In this document: in pieces, positions 26,616 to 34,467 of the stretch
Layout: each line of letters opens with the position of its first letter
How positions within the stretch are numbered: position 1 is the stretch's first letter
Assembly (NCBI GenBank): GCA_905373475.1
Contig: CAJPTC010000009.1
Coordinates: 12,693 to 76,692, forward strand
Reading direction: 5' to 3'
Origin: Bacteroidia bacterium
Lineage (GTDB): Bacteria > Bacteroidota > Bacteroidia > Bacteroidales > CAJPTX01
DNA: 64,000 nt
Made by a program: the position numbers and the translations under genes
The notes under the pieces: generated by a model
What the model was told of the DNA's origin: nothing
What the model saw: the letters and a program-made list of their open reading frames with translations, nothing else
The model's database searches: none

Positions 26616-29069
26616 ATGAAACTCTTTGCCGAGGTTGTACTCCCGCTCCGTATCAATCAGCTGTATACGTACGAAGTGCCTGCGACGCTTCAAGCGCATG
26701 CGCTGGTTGGGGCGAGAGTAATAGTTCCTGTGCAAAAGCAAAAATACATGGGGCTTATTCTGCGTACACATAGCGATCCGCCCTCCTTGGCAAGAGTACA
26801 ACCCGTGATAGAGATTTTGGACAGTGTACCACTTCTCTTCCCCCAGCAATTGGAGCTATGGCACTGGCTAGAAACCTACTATGTAGCCACCCCGAACGAT
26901 GTACTCCACACGATGCTCCCGGCGGGCTTGCGTCTCGAACGGAAGTCAATTGTTCAGCTCGTAGAGCCTTACGCCGAGATGCCTCAGATGCTAACTGAGC
27001 CGCAGCAACGCATGTTAGCCTTTATTCAGGAGAAGAAATACCCTTCGATAGACCAATTGGAGAACCAAGATTGGGGACGCAGTACCACCCGTTTGCTGAA
27101 AGAACTTTTGGAACTGGGCTTAGTGGAGGTACAAGATAGGCTCACGGAACGTACGCACCCGAGACGGGTGCGCTATGTGCATTTTTCACCGAACCTAACG
27201 AGCCGAGAAGCCATTACACAACTCCTAGAGACGTTGCAACGAAAGCAAGCCCAGATGCGCGTAATCTTGGCGATGCTGAATTTGCTACAAACACGTAAGC
27301 TGCCATTGAACGAATGGCTTACCGCGAAGGAGGTGCAGACAAAAGCGAATGTACCGCTTGCCGTGCTGGATGCGCTTGAAAAAGCACATTGTCTGGAGGT
27401 GGAGGAGCGCGAAGAGTCTCGCATCCCACTCGCTACGTTTGAGCAAGAGATCGATTTTGTTTTTTCGCCCCTCCAACAAGCAGCCTATTCGGCGCTCTGT
27501 CGTAGCATGGAGAGGCATGAAGTGACCCTTTTGCACGGTGTAACGGGGAGCGGGAAAACGGAGATCTATATCCGCCTTATTAAAGAGACATTGGCTCGCG
27601 GTCAGCAGGTGCTCTATTTGTTGCCAGAGATAACGCTTACGGAGTACATGATTGCGCGCATACAAGCCCATTTTGGTGCAGAAGTGTCGGTCTATCATAG
27701 TCGTCTTTCAGAGGCATTGCGAACAGAGCTTTATAGGCTATTACACGACGAACCACAACGAATAAAATTAGTGCTCGGTGTTCGCTCGAGTCTCTTCTTA
27801 CCATTTTCCAATTTGGGACTTGTTATTGTGGACGAGGAACACGAAAGTTCGTACAAGCAGCAGAACCCGTCGCCACGTTATCAGGCGCGAGATCTGGCTA
27901 TTATGCTCGCACACATCCACAAAGCGAAAGTAGTACTAGGGTCGGCTACGCCTTCTGTAGAAAGCTATACGAATGCATTGCGTGGGAAATATGGTTTAGT
28001 GGAACTCAATACGCGTTACGGAGACGCGCAGCCCCCCCAGTTTGAGTTGGTAGATATGCGCTTAGCGTACCATCGAAAGGAGTACGTAGGGCATTTCTCC
28101 GATCGTCTCTTAGAGGCAATAGAAACTACGGTAGCACAAAAGAATCAGGTGATCCTTTTTCAAAATCGTCGTGGTTATGCTCCTCATATCGAATGCATAA
28201 AGTGTGGTTGGGTGGCTGTGTGTCCGAATTGCGATGTGAGTCTGACGTATCATCGGGCAACACAGCAACTACGTTGCCACTACTGCGGTTATACAGAACC
28301 GATGCAAACAGTTTGTCCTGCCTGTAAGTCGGCAGAACCGCGTTTGATAGGGCTTGGTACGCAGCGCGTAGAAGAGGAACTGGCACAAGCGCTCCCACAG
28401 TTGCGTATTGCACGTCTAGATGTAGATACGACCTCGCGCAAAGAGGCGTCTAACACGATTCTGGACAATTTTGCCCATGGTGAAATAGATGTACTCGTAG
28501 GCACGCAGATGGTGGCAAAGGGGTTAGATTTCAATTCGGTACATCTGGTCGGAATTCTAGATGCTGATTCAATGCTCCGTCTTCCAGATTTCCGAGCCAA
28601 TGAGCGTGCTTTCCAGCTTATTGCACAGGTAGGAGGACGAGCGGGTCGACGCGCTACACAGGGGCGTGTACTTATTCAGACGCGTATGCCCGATTTGGAA
28701 TTGTTCCGTTGGGTACAGTCCAACGACTACAAAGCTTTCTACGAAAAAGAAATTGCAGAACGGAGCGTTACACACTATCCCCCCTACATCCGTTTAGTGA
28801 TGCTTACCCTTTCGCATGCTAGCGAAAAGGTGGTGACCGATGCTGCCAATATATTTCAACAACGTTTGTGTGAACAAATGCATTGTGAAATTTTTGGTCC
28901 TATGATACCGCTCATTGCATTCATGGAGCGCCGTTTCTTGCAACAGATCCTTCTCAAGATTCGTCCGCAAGAGCTTCAGTATAACAAAAGTGTTTTGTTT
29001 GAGCTAGTGGCACAATTCCGAATTCAGTACCCTGCTGTATTTGTTTCCGTAGACGTAGATCCGTACTAG
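26616..29069 (+). CDS. priA: primosomal protein N' (replication restart helicase)
   Basis: This 817-residue helicase reloads the replisome at stalled forks. It has the N-terminal DNA-binding domain (FAEVVLPLRINQLYTYEVP), Walker A HGVTGSGKTEIY, DEEH box IVDEEHESSYKQ, the PriA zinc cluster (CIKCGWVAVCPNC, CHYCG, CPAC; eight Cys for two zincs), the helicase C domain with VGTQMVAKGLDF, and VGGRAGR. A TTG two codons upstream would also be in frame; the ATG at 26616 fits the family. Confidence 0.95.
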   Translation: MKLFAEVVLPLRINQLYTYEVPATLQAHALVGARVIVPVQKQKYMGLILRTHSDPPSLARVQPVIEILDSVPLLFPQQLELWHWLETYYVATPNDVLHTMLPAGLRLERKSIVQLVEPYAEMPQMLTEPQQRMLAFIQEKKYPSIDQLENQDWGRSTTRLLKELLELGLVEVQDRLTERTHPRRVRYVHFSPNLTSREAITQLLETLQRKQAQMRVILAMLNLLQTRKLPLNEWLTAKEVQTKANVPLAVLDALEKAHCLEVEEREESRIPLATFEQEIDFVFSPLQQAAYSALCRSMERHEVTLLHGVTGSGKTEIYIRLIKETLARGQQVLYLLPEITLTEYMIARIQAHFGAEVSVYHSRLSEALRTELYRLLHDEPQRIKLVLGVRSSLFLPFSNLGLVIVDEEHESSYKQQNPSPRYQARDLAIMLAHIHKAKVVLGSATPSVESYTNALRGKYGLVELNTRYGDAQPPQFELVDMRLAYHRKEYVGHFSDRLLEAIETTVAQKNQVILFQNRRGYAPHIECIKCGWVAVCPNCDVSLTYHRATQQLRCHYCGYTEPMQTVCPACKSAEPRLIGLGTQRVEEELAQALPQLRIARLDVDTTSRKEASNTILDNFAHGEIDVLVGTQMVAKGLDFNSVHLVGILDADSMLRLPDFRANERAFQLIAQVGGRAGRRATQGRVLIQTRMPDLELFRWVQSNDYKAFYEKEIAERSVTHYPPYIRLVMLTLSHASEKVVTDAANIFQQRLCEQMHCEIFGPMIPLIAFMERRFLQQILLKIRPQELQYNKSVLFELVAQFRIQYPAVFVSVDVDPY

Positions 29070-29079
29070 AAACCTCCTC

Positions 29080-30900
29080 TCAAGAGCCCACCAGCGTTTC
29101 TACACTTTCCGACAAGCGTATCATTTCTGCCTCCATCGAGCGTGCCAATTCGTCAAAACGCTCGGAGACAGAGGTTTCATCCTCCGAATTTTGTTTCAAG
29201 GTTTGTACGGCACCTTGCATGCTATCTGCCATGCGTTCTTGCTCTTGGCTCATCGCAAGTGTGTGCTCCGTACGTTGCGCCACATTGCTTACTGTAGATT
29301 CGAGAGTTACAAAATATTCTCCCACAACCTTGATGTCGTGCACAGCTTCGGTGGTTTGCGTTTCTACCGCCAATGCCACCTCGCGGCTCTTCTCTGCCAA
29401 ATTCTTAACCTCATTGGCCACCACGGCAAAACCGCGTCCCGCCTCGCCCGCGCGGGCAGCCTCAATGGCAGCATTCAATGCCAGAATATTGGTCTGACGT
29501 GCCAGATCGTTTACCTGTAGGATATCGCGCGAAACCTCCTCTATGCTTACCCCCAGTCGCTCTATAAGTTCTTTCCCCTTCAGAGCGCCTTCGGCTGCGG
29601 TACTCGCCTCTTTCGCCATTTCGGAGGCATCGGTTACGGTGTTGTGGATCGTCTCTTGGAACTCTAGGGCGTTTTCGTTGAGTTCATGGCTTGCCGCGGC
29701 TTGTGTCGAGACGCTTTCGCGAATGCGTGTGGTACCTTCGGTTAAAAGAGTACCACTAGCTCGTAGCGTTTGCACAGTCTCGTGCATTCGCTTTACGGTA
29801 TTATGTATGCGCTTCTGTAGGTCGCGTAGGTGCGAAAAGGCACGCGCTAAATCGCCTATCTCATCAGGTCGCTTTGCAATAAAGGCAGGCAGCGTCACAT
29901 CATTGTCTCCTTCTACAAAACGCACTACAAAATTGCGCATACTGGCCATCATACGTGTAAGACGTGTAAAGACTATGATGACGGTGATTATGACCACCAA
30001 GAAGAAGAGTACCCCAAATATCCACGATTGCCATTGTACACGTGCGAGAGGAGCGACAAGTTCATCCAAGGGCATTACGGCAATTGTAGTATATGAATAA
30101 CCCTCAATAGGCATCCATGCTAGTTCGACAGGCCTGTCGTTCCAGAGACAATTAGTGGCATAGCCAGTACTCTGTAAAGTAAGACTGTGCGCAGTAGAAC
30201 CCAGTATGCTGGCTATTTTACTATTGAGGTAGGTGTGCGAAGTGGCGAAAGTGACTTCCCCCGTAGAATCCACAATAAAAAGTTCGGTACTTGGCGAGAT
30301 CTTACCTTGTGCCAGCACGTTTTCCATACCCATGGGTTCTATGGAGAAACAGACCATGCCAAGCGGATTGCTCAACGAACCAATGGTAATGTTGATAAAG
30401 AATAGGGAGCGCTGAATCGATTCGTCGTAATTGTAATTGAAACGAATGCGTTGCCCTAGTTTTAGGTGTTCAAAGTAGAACTGATGGTTGCCCGCGGGGT
30501 TGTCTTTTTCAATGACGTGATCGACTTTCAGGTTCTCGTCCATATACTCCAAGGTGCTGTTACTAATAAAACTCACCATGGGGCATCCCAAATTTTTGAT
30601 AGAATTCAGACGCTGTATAACCAGAGTACGAAGCATCGTGTCGCGCATGCCACTCTCCAAGAAGCGTGGGAATACGGGGTCTTCACTTAGGATCTTGCTT
30701 ATCTCGCCTGCACTTCTTAGCACTGTTGTTAAGCCGCCGCTAGCCACTTTTAGATAAGTCTCGCTCTTAATGCCCCGAATGTCGTCGAGCCAGCGAGAAC
30801 GTGCCGAATTATAAATTGTGAGCGACGATGCTACTGAAAGCACCAACATCCAGATGCCGAAAATAAGCAGCATCTTCAGCAATAGACCTCCCCGTTTCAT
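29080..30900 (-). CDS. methyl-accepting chemotaxis protein with Cache-like sensor
   Basis: This is a 606-residue transmembrane receptor. TM1 is at about 8-30, an extracytoplasmic region of about 240 residues with mixed alpha/beta character (FFINITIGSLSNPLGMVCFS, LFIVDSTGEVTFAT) suggests a Cache/PAS-like fold, and TM2 is at about 270-298. HAMP and a signalling coiled coil follow, with tip RQTNILALNAAIEAARAGEA and GRGFAVVANEVKNLAEKS. No terminal pentapeptide is seen. It is the second receptor within 7 kb. Cache sensors commonly bind organic acids or amino acids, but the ligand here is unknown. Confidence 0.92.
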   Translation of the reverse strand: MKRGGLLLKMLLIFGIWMLVLSVASSLTIYNSARSRWLDDIRGIKSETYLKVASGGLTTVLRSAGEISKILSEDPVFPRFLESGMRDTMLRTLVIQRLNSIKNLGCPMVSFISNSTLEYMDENLKVDHVIEKDNPAGNHQFYFEHLKLGQRIRFNYNYDESIQRSLFFINITIGSLSNPLGMVCFSIEPMGMENVLAQGKISPSTELFIVDSTGEVTFATSHTYLNSKIASILGSTAHSLTLQSTGYATNCLWNDRPVELAWMPIEGYSYTTIAVMPLDELVAPLARVQWQSWIFGVLFFLVVIITVIIVFTRLTRMMASMRNFVVRFVEGDNDVTLPAFIAKRPDEIGDLARAFSHLRDLQKRIHNTVKRMHETVQTLRASGTLLTEGTTRIRESVSTQAAASHELNENALEFQETIHNTVTDASEMAKEASTAAEGALKGKELIERLGVSIEEVSRDILQVNDLARQTNILALNAAIEAARAGEAGRGFAVVANEVKNLAEKSREVALAVETQTTEAVHDIKVVGEYFVTLESTVSNVAQRTEHTLAMSQEQERMADSMQGAVQTLKQNSEDETSVSERFDELARSMEAEMIRLSESVETLVGS

Positions 30901-31040
30901 TCTGATTGATAAATCAACTACCTCCCCTATAAACGCAAAGTACGATTAATATGTTTAGGAAATATTGAATTTAGGTGTTTGGATATGGCAAACGCCCTAT
31001 TCTTGTTGAGTAAAAAAGCTCACCGTGTCTGTATTTGTCT

Positions 31041-31706
31041 CTACAAATAACTCCGTAGTTTTTGCCTACTTCGTATTGTGATCTGTTGCCGATCGAGTGA
31101 TATAGCTCCATCGGTTATCATTTCGCCTAGCGTGCGAGATAGCGAAGGACGCTGTACACCAAAGTATTCGGCGAGTTGGCTTTGTGTGCGATGTAGATGA
31201 AAAGAGGTTTGTTCTTCAGATGTATTTTCTAGAAAGTAAATGGCGAGTTTCATGCGTAAGCTCCGAATGGAGAGCATTTGTACTTTTCTGGAAAGAAATA
31301 CGATCATGTTAGAATTGATACGCAGGAAGTTCTGGAGCAATTTTTCGTTCTGCATCATTTCTTGTTGTAAGGTCGTCTTTGGGATAAGAAACAGTACCGT
31401 GTGTTCCATTGCTACGACGTCTACAGGGAAGATGCTATGGTTTGCAAAGATAAAAGCTGGGGCAAGTGGCGAGACGGGTTGTATTGTATCTATTTCGAGA
31501 ATGTTATCGTCTTGTGTGAGCATGGCAGTGCGAACGAGCCCTGCAACGAGTAGGTAAAGGAAGTTGATAGGTGTTCCTTGCCTAACAATGTATTCGCCTT
31601 TTTCATACTCCTTGGTAGCAGATACACAACGGTTCGTAAGCTCTTCGATTTCCGTTGGCGACATGTTCGCAAAGAGCGGACAGGGGGTTAAGTCGTATTC
31701 CGACAT
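31041..31706 (-). CDS. hcpR: Crp/Fnr family regulator, HcpR type
   Basis: This 221-residue regulator has an N-terminal cyclic-nucleotide-binding fold (about 10-125; GEYIVRQGTPINFLYLLVAG), a dimerisation helix and a C-terminal winged helix with recognition segment AEYFGVQRPSLSRTLGEM. No Cys cluster for an FNR-type iron-sulphur centre is seen. Location divergent from hcp fits HcpR, the nitrosative-stress regulator, which in Porphyromonas gingivalis activates hcp and is reported to use haem. The frame begins at a TTG at 31715, but the ATG at 31706 is preferred. It is likely to bind the palindrome at 31802-31815. Confidence 0.88.
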   Translation of the reverse strand: MSEYDLTPCPLFANMSPTEIEELTNRCVSATKEYEKGEYIVRQGTPINFLYLLVAGLVRTAMLTQDDNILEIDTIQPVSPLAPAFIFANHSIFPVDVVAMEHTVLFLIPKTTLQQEMMQNEKLLQNFLRINSNMIVFLSRKVQMLSIRSLRMKLAIYFLENTSEEQTSFHLHRTQSQLAEYFGVQRPSLSRTLGEMITDGAISLDRQQITIRSRQKLRSYL

Positions 31707-31801
31707 CTCAGTCAATGTTCCTTAGTAATAGCAGTCTATGTAAGGAACACTTGAATGCGGCTTATTGTTACAGAGTATAAATAACATTTTTTGTAGTTGT
31801 T

Positions 31802-31815
31802 GTAACCATGGTTAC
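31802..31815. promoter_or_regulatory. perfect 14-bp palindrome, probable HcpR operator
   Basis: GTAACCATGGTTAC is a perfect palindrome centred at 31808.5. The predicted hcp start is 31850, so the site lies at about -41.5, the usual place for Crp/Fnr activators that overlap the -35 region. Crp/Fnr proteins bind such two-fold sites. Confidence 0.75.
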
Positions 31816-31837
31816 TGTTTTCGCTGTTCGGGCAGAA

Positions 31838-31845
31838 TACTTTTG
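31838..31845 (+). promoter_or_regulatory. -7 box of hcp
   Basis: TACTTTTG matches TAnnTTTG; start predicted near 31850 with a 36-base leader. The upstream -33 position reads TTTTC, a poor match, as expected for an activator-dependent promoter. Confidence 0.65.
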
Positions 31846-31885
31846 TGCTACCTAAGAAGAAGGAATGTACTAATACCAACCGAAG

Positions 31886-33535
31886 ATGGAAAACATGTTT
31901 TGTTACCAGTGCCAAGAGACAGCCAAAAATCAGGGCTGCACAGTGAAAGGTGTTTGTGGGAAAACGGCAGATGTAGCCAACTTGCAAGATTTGCTGTTAT
32001 ATCTCTGTAAAGGGATTTCGTTCTATACGGTACGTCTACGTGAGAATGGGATAGTTTTACCGAAGGTAAACCGTTTTATTACGAATGCGTTATTTATGAC
32101 CATTACGAATGCAAACTTTGATGCACAACGTTTTATTGATGCGATACGGGAAGCGCAAGTTTTGCGTGAAATGGCAAAACAGCGTTTGCTTCAAGAGGGT
32201 GGTTCGTTGGAAGGAATAGAACACGATGCGGCATTATGGACAGGCAATACTGCTGAAGAGATGCGCGCTAAAGCTCCTCATGTAGGCGTATTAACCACTG
32301 AAGATGTTGATGCGCGCTCGTTGCGAGAACTTTCGATCTATGGTTTGAAGGGGATGGCGGCTTATCTGGAGCATGCTTTCAACCTAGGTTTTGAAGATGA
32401 CAAGATCTACGCGTTTATGCAGCGCTGCCTTGTTGCAACCACAGACGACGCCTTGAACGCAGACCAGCTAACGGCACTAGTGCTCGAGACGGGGCAGTTC
32501 GGGGTAGAAGCCATGGCATTGCTAGATAAGGCGAATACGACCGCTTACGGGCATCCTGAAATAACGCACGTAAATCTGGGTGTGCGTAAGAATCCAGGTA
32601 TTCTGATTAGTGGGCACGATCTGAAGGACATGGAGGAACTGCTGAAGCAGACAGAAGGTACGGGCGTAGATGTATATACGCACAGCGAGATGCTGCCTGC
32701 CAACTATTACCCAGCCTTCAAGAAGTACAAACATTTTGTCGGGAACTATGGCAGTTCGTGGTGGCATCAGGTAGAAGACTTTGAGAACTTCAACGGCGTT
32801 GTGCTCTTCACGACGAACTGTATTGTACCGCCGCGCAAGAGTTACATGGATAGAGTATACACCACTGGGGCATCGGGGTACGAGGGTTTTAAGCACATCC
32901 CAGACCGTGAGGATGGTAAGCCCAAAGATTTCTCCGCGCTGATAGAACATGCTAAGCGTTGTGCGCCTCCAAAAGAGATGGAAACTGGCGAGATTGTCGG
33001 CGGATTTGCGCACAATCAGGTAATTGCATTAGCCGATAAGGTAGTCGATGCTGTTAAATCTGGTGCAATACGCCACTTCTTTGTAATGAGTGGATGCGAT
33101 GGTCGTATGGGGGCACGCAATTACTACACCGAGTTTGCGGAGAAGTTACCTAAAGACACGGTAATTCTTACCTCGGGGTGTGCTAAGTATCGTTACAATA
33201 AGTTGAAACTGGGCGATATCAATGGCATTCCGCGCGTGTTAGATGCGGGGCAGTGCAACGATAGCTATTCGCTGGTACTCATTGCAATGGCGCTGAAAGA
33301 TGCTTTTGGGCTTGAAAGCATCAATCAACTACCCCTGAGTTACAATATTGCATGGTACGAACAAAAGGCGGTAATTGTGCTACTGGCGTTGCTATACCTC
33401 GGAGTCAAGAATATTCATGTAGGACCTACGCTGCCAGCTTTTCTGTCGCCCAATGTTGCCAAAGTACTGGTGAACAATTTCGGTATTGCTACCATTACTA
33501 CTGTAGACGAAGATATGAAACTCTTTTTGGCTTGA
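31886..33535 (+). CDS. hcp: hybrid cluster protein (hydroxylamine reductase)
   Basis: This 549-residue Hcp has N-terminal cluster Cys C6, C9, C18 and C24 (C-X2-C-X8-C-X5-C), which bind a 4Fe-4S centre. Hybrid-cluster ligands lie in the C-terminal two thirds, within segments such as TTNCIVPP, MSGCDGR, LTSGCAKYRYNK and DAGQCNDSYS. Hcp reduces nitric oxide or hydroxylamine in the cytoplasm under anaerobic nitrosative stress. It is divergent from hcpR and followed 21 bases later by a cupin gene, probably co-transcribed. Confidence 0.96.
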   Translation: MENMFCYQCQETAKNQGCTVKGVCGKTADVANLQDLLLYLCKGISFYTVRLRENGIVLPKVNRFITNALFMTITNANFDAQRFIDAIREAQVLREMAKQRLLQEGGSLEGIEHDAALWTGNTAEEMRAKAPHVGVLTTEDVDARSLRELSIYGLKGMAAYLEHAFNLGFEDDKIYAFMQRCLVATTDDALNADQLTALVLETGQFGVEAMALLDKANTTAYGHPEITHVNLGVRKNPGILISGHDLKDMEELLKQTEGTGVDVYTHSEMLPANYYPAFKKYKHFVGNYGSSWWHQVEDFENFNGVVLFTTNCIVPPRKSYMDRVYTTGASGYEGFKHIPDREDGKPKDFSALIEHAKRCAPPKEMETGEIVGGFAHNQVIALADKVVDAVKSGAIRHFFVMSGCDGRMGARNYYTEFAEKLPKDTVILTSGCAKYRYNKLKLGDINGIPRVLDAGQCNDSYSLVLIAMALKDAFGLESINQLPLSYNIAWYEQKAVIVLLALLYLGVKNIHVGPTLPAFLSPNVAKVLVNNFGIATITTVDEDMKLFLA

Positions 33536-33556
33536 AAATTCTAAAGATAGAATACC

Positions 33557-33883
33557 ATGGATACGTACGAAAAGGCTACCGTGATAGCGCTAGAAGCTTC
33601 GGTAGATTACACCCCTGGCGGAGTTGTTAGCAAGCAAGTAACAAAGAACGAGGTGGGCAATATCACTCTCTTCTCATTCGATAAGGGACAGGGACTAACA
33701 GAACATACCGCCAATTTTGATGCTTTTGTGCAGATTTTGGACGGCGAGGCCGAGATTCGCATAGATGGGCAGCCATACAATTTGAAACGAGGTGATTGTA
33801 TCATAATGCCTGCGGGGCATCCGCACGCTTTGTATGCCACAGAGCGTTTCAAAATGCTCCTGACAATGATTCGTGGCAAGTAG
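33557..33883 (+). CDS. small cupin protein
   Basis: This 108-residue single cupin has motif 1 around LTEHTANFDAFVQILDGEAE and motif 2 GDCIIMPAGHPHAL. Metal ligands are likely His52 region, Glu and the HPH histidines. The role is unknown; its position in the hcp transcript before a strong terminator suggests a part in the same stress response. Confidence 0.85.
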   Translation: MDTYEKATVIALEASVDYTPGGVVSKQVTKNEVGNITLFSFDKGQGLTEHTANFDAFVQILDGEAEIRIDGQPYNLKRGDCIIMPAGHPHALYATERFKMLLTMIRGK

Positions 33884-33906
33884 TACGAATTCGCGGATAC
33901 AACCAA

Positions 33907-33949
33907 AGTGGGTGCGCAAAATTATGTTTTGACGCACCCACTCTTTTTA
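33907..33949 (+). terminator. terminator of the hcp-cupin operon
   Basis: A 10-bp stem AGTGGGTGCG/CGCACCCACT, extended by AAAA/TTTT inside, is followed by a T-rich tract. Confidence 0.9.
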
Positions 33950-34015
33950 TTGCCTGAGTGCGGAATTTAATTCTTCGAATGTGCGCATTTTGCAAAACTT
34001 ACTATCTTTAACCTC

Positions 34016-34022
34016 GAGGAGG
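34016..34022 (+). promoter_or_regulatory. strong ribosome binding site of the small secreted protein
   Basis: GAGGAGG ends 8 bases before the ATG at 34031. Such a strong site is rare among the genes of this window and supports the small gene as real. The near -7 box TATCTTTA lies at 34003-34010. Confidence 0.6.
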
Positions 34023-34030
34023 TTTGAAAC

Positions 34031-34267
34031 ATGAAAAACAGGAAACGAATTGCGACGCTACTGGCGCTTTTGCTCGGGGGTTCTATAGCAATAATTGTGA
34101 ACTGCGATTGGAGTACCGCGTCTGAGGCAGATACCGTAAAGAAGGTGACCATTATAACCAAAAGCGGTTGTAAACCTTCTAAGCGCACGTGCTACACCGA
34201 ACAAATTGGCGACAGTATCGTGACCCACAAAGGGCGGTTAAGGGAAAGGGTAACGATTGAAGAATAG
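34031..34267 (+). CDS. small secreted Cys-X6-Cys protein
   Basis: This 78-residue protein has a basic N-terminus, a hydrophobic segment (about 7-24) that reads as a signal peptide or anchor, and a charged tail with two Cys six residues apart (C47 and C54; SGCKPSKRTCYTE). A third Cys (C25) sits at the end of the hydrophobic part but without a proper lipobox. I recognise no family with certainty; size and layout resemble secreted NVEALA-type peptides of Bacteroidota, though that motif itself is absent. It has a strong ribosome binding site. The outer-membrane barrel, MauE-like and propeller-like genes follow. A processed or disulphide-bonded product is inferred. Confidence 0.65.
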   Translation: MKNRKRIATLLALLLGGSIAIIVNCDWSTASEADTVKKVTIITKSGCKPSKRTCYTEQIGDSIVTHKGRLRERVTIEE

Positions 34268-34282
34268 AGCATTTGTTTTTCT

Positions 34283-34325
34283 CGAAACTTTTTTTCAGAG
34301 TTTCGTTCTCGCAGAAAAAGTTTTT
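34283..34325 (+). terminator. hairpins after the small secreted protein
   Basis: Two alternative stems compete: CGAAACT/AGTTTCG (34283-34289 with 34299-34305) and AACTTTTT/AAAAAGTT (34286-34293 with 34315-34322), the latter ending in a T5 run. It could be a terminator or a switchable leader. Confidence 0.5.
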
Positions 34326-34424
34326 AGTGTTTCGCTATGGAGTAGTTAGCAAAGAGAAAAATGGGTGTTAGGGGACAAATTACGGTCAGTGGCAGGAACG
34401 CGCTGTTCACTAGTCTTTGATTAT

Positions 34425-34455
34425 GGCAGGGTAGGAACAGCCCTGCCTTTATTTT
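34425..34455 (+). terminator. terminator-like hairpin directly before the barrel gene
   Basis: GGCAGGG/CCCTGCC (34425-34431 with 34441-34447) is followed by TTTATTTT and ends only 12 bases before the barrel ATG. Position suggests either termination of the small gene or attenuation in the leader of the barrel operon. Confidence 0.65.
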
Positions 34456-34467
34456 AACTTCAAGGTC

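Noticed and set aside
29543..30100. Plus-strand frame of 185 residues antisense to the second chemoreceptor
   Set aside because: Biased Ser/Arg composition and no initiation signal; the receptor on the other strand accounts for the DNA.
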